A stretch of DNA of 15,983 bases. It comes from JACQCF01 sp043742785 (GTDB taxonomy: Bacteria; Omnitrophota; Gorgyraeia; Zapsychrales; Fredricksoniimonadaceae). The stretch spans positions 1-15,983 of the forward strand of contig JAYTXU010000011.1 in the NCBI GenBank assembly GCA_043742785.1, given 5' to 3'. How positions within the stretch are numbered: the first letter of the stretch is position 1; the number at the start of each line of letters is the position of its first letter. The translations under genes were made by a program, and so were the position numbers. The notes below the pieces were generated by a model. That model did no database searches and was not told the origin of the DNA. It saw only the letters and a list, made by a program, of their open reading frames with translations. Shown here one piece after another: positions 15,010 through 15,983 of the stretch.

Positions 15010-15983
15010 TTATCTTTTGACTAGGGCTTTAATAGAGGGTAAATGTTTAATAGCAGCATCTTCACCGCGTTTAATAAGTTGAGTGGCTTCATATAATTCA
15101 AACCAATTGATTCCTTTAAGATCCGGATGAATTAGAACATTTGCCTGTTTACCGCTCGCTTCTGCCAATATATATTCGGAAGCTTGTAAGGTTCTTACAA
15201 CGATATCCGCAATATTAGGAGTAAAGGCCTTGCCAATGAAATGACTTAAACGAAAACTAAGGTATTTAAAGGGGTGTTTCTTAAAAGGTATTCTTAATTC
15301 TTCTTTGAGATGAGCTATTTCTAAATCTTGACTCCAAGAGACTTCTTGGGGTGATTGAAGCACGTTGACTGCAATAATTTTCTTAACGCCTATATCCACT
15401 AATACATTAGTAGGCAATGGATTTAAGACTCCTCCATCGATAATCATTTGATCATGTTCCATGATGGGTCGAATAACACCGGGAATAGCAATGCTTTTAC
15501 ATACAGCTTCTACCAAGGGGCCTTGATCAATAACAATTTCATGACGTCTATAAAGATCATAGGCAACTGCCCTGAAAGGAATCTTTGTGTGATGGAAATG
15601 CTTATCTTCTAATTTACTTCTAAGCCAAATATTAATAGCTCTTCCTCTAACTAAACCCGATATAGGTAATATTAAAGGTATGGTTAAAGCCATACAGAAA
15701 AAACCTAAGCTAAATTGATGAAAGATAATCAGCAATAGCATAATGATAAACATAACGAGAGCACGTTCAAAAGGAGGATCAAAAAGTTTTAACATTCCTG
15801 ATTTACTTTCAAATTCACGGGCAAATTTTTCTAATTCATCTGCTTTATATCCTGCAGCCCATAAACTACCAATTAAGGCTCCCATACTGCTTCCCACAAT
15901 AATATCGATAGGGATATTTTCTTTTTCTAAAATACGGATAATTCCTACATGCGCTAAACCTAAAGCAGCTCCCCCTCCTAAAA
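15010..15983 (-). CDS. Patatin-like phospholipase/serine hydrolase with a hydrophobic insertion (5' end cut by window edge)
   Basis: Lipid acyl hydrolase of the patatin/RssA family. The frame stays open to the right edge (323 codons seen). The oxyanion-hole motif LGGGAALGLAHVG is the first readable part, followed by the nucleophile motif GSSMG and the catalytic aspartate in IIDGGVLNPLP. Between the nucleophile and the aspartate, where small bacterial family members have a short soluble loop, there are about 35 mostly hydrophobic residues (DNA about 15658-15762; ALVMFIIMLLLIIFH and FFCMALTIPLILPI), enough for a membrane hairpin. The C-terminal part ends in QLIKRGEDAAIKHLPSIKALV. A GTG at 15897 can be read as a start but would cut off the oxyanion loop, so the true start lies outside the window. 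It heads the visible part of the heme operon; a link to heme synthesis is not evident. Confidence 0.88.
   Translation of the reverse strand, partial: LGGGAALGLAHVGIIRILEKENIPIDIIVGSSMGALIGSLWAAGYKADELEKFAREFESKSGMLKLFDPPFERALVMFIIMLLLIIFHQFSLGFFCMALTIPLILPISGLVRGRAINIWLRSKLEDKHFHHTKIPFRAVAYDLYRRHEIVIDQGPLVEAVCKSIAIPGVIRPIMEHDQMIIDGGVLNPLPTNVLVDIGVKKIIAVNVLQSPQEVSWSQDLEIAHLKEELRIPFKKHPFKYLSFRLSHFIGKAFTPNIADIVVRTLQASEYILAEASGKQANVLIHPDLKGINWFELYEATQLIKRGEDAAIKHLPSIKALVKR

Noticed and set aside
15010..15897. Patatin gene starting at the GTG at 15897
   Set aside because: The frame is open to the window edge and the upstream residues contain the family's oxyanion motif GGGAALGLAHVG, so the true start is outside the window.
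1..15983. CRISPR arrays, tRNA or rRNA genes, insertion sequences
   Set aside because: No regularly spaced repeats, tRNA-like folds, rRNA stretches or transposase motifs were seen by eye; the window is nearly filled by protein genes.

Overview
The window is AT-rich, gene-dense bacterial DNA with short or overlapping gene junctions and mostly clear AAGGAG-type ribosome binding sites. An outer-membrane polysaccharide export protein (Wza type), a Wzz-type chain-length protein and an ABC exporter of the O-antigen type point to a diderm (Gram-negative) bacterium. The low GC, the polysaccharide module resembling those beside exosortase (XrtA/PEP-CTERM) genes, and the heme gene arrangement would fit an uncultured lineage such as Omnitrophota. 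That placement is a guess from gene style only.

Layout. Positions 1-8640, all on the minus strand, form one exopolysaccharide operon. Read in its own direction it encodes a 67-aa MerR-like DNA-binding protein, a Wza-like export protein, a Wzz-like protein, an ExeA/XrtA-type ATPase, a CpsD-like tyrosine-kinase-type ATPase, a sugar-nucleotide epimerase, an ABC permease (Wzm), an ABC ATPase with a carbohydrate-binding tail (Wzt), a ParB-like 'DGAHRL' protein of unknown function, and a family 2 glycosyltransferase cut by the window edge. Positions 8641-8946 are a regulatory intergenic region. Positions 8947-10320 on the plus strand encode sigma-54 (RpoN), divergent from the operon. Positions 10340-15983 on the minus strand form a second operon: a patatin-like hydrolase cut by the right edge, a HemC-CobA-HemD fusion, HemB, HemL and a small cupin of the mannose-6-phosphate isomerase type.

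How they work together. The intergenic region holds a near-perfect sigma-54 promoter (-24/-12) pointing into the polysaccharide operon. Its predicted start site is about 25 nt upstream of the first gene. The rpoN gene itself lies on the other side. A dyad, TACTGT-N7-ACAGTA, lies about 150 bp upstream of that start site, where an enhancer-binding protein would be expected to bind. The layout therefore suggests that surface polysaccharide synthesis depends on sigma-54 and an activator encoded elsewhere.

The second operon covers most of the route from glutamate-1-semialdehyde to uroporphyrinogen III and on to precorrin-2. Its HemC part is odd: it lacks the C-terminal domain that carries the cofactor-binding cysteine and has lost several basic pocket residues. 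The best points for follow-up are the sigma-54 control region, the shortened HemC fusion, the DGAHRL protein and the patatin with a hydrophobic insertion.
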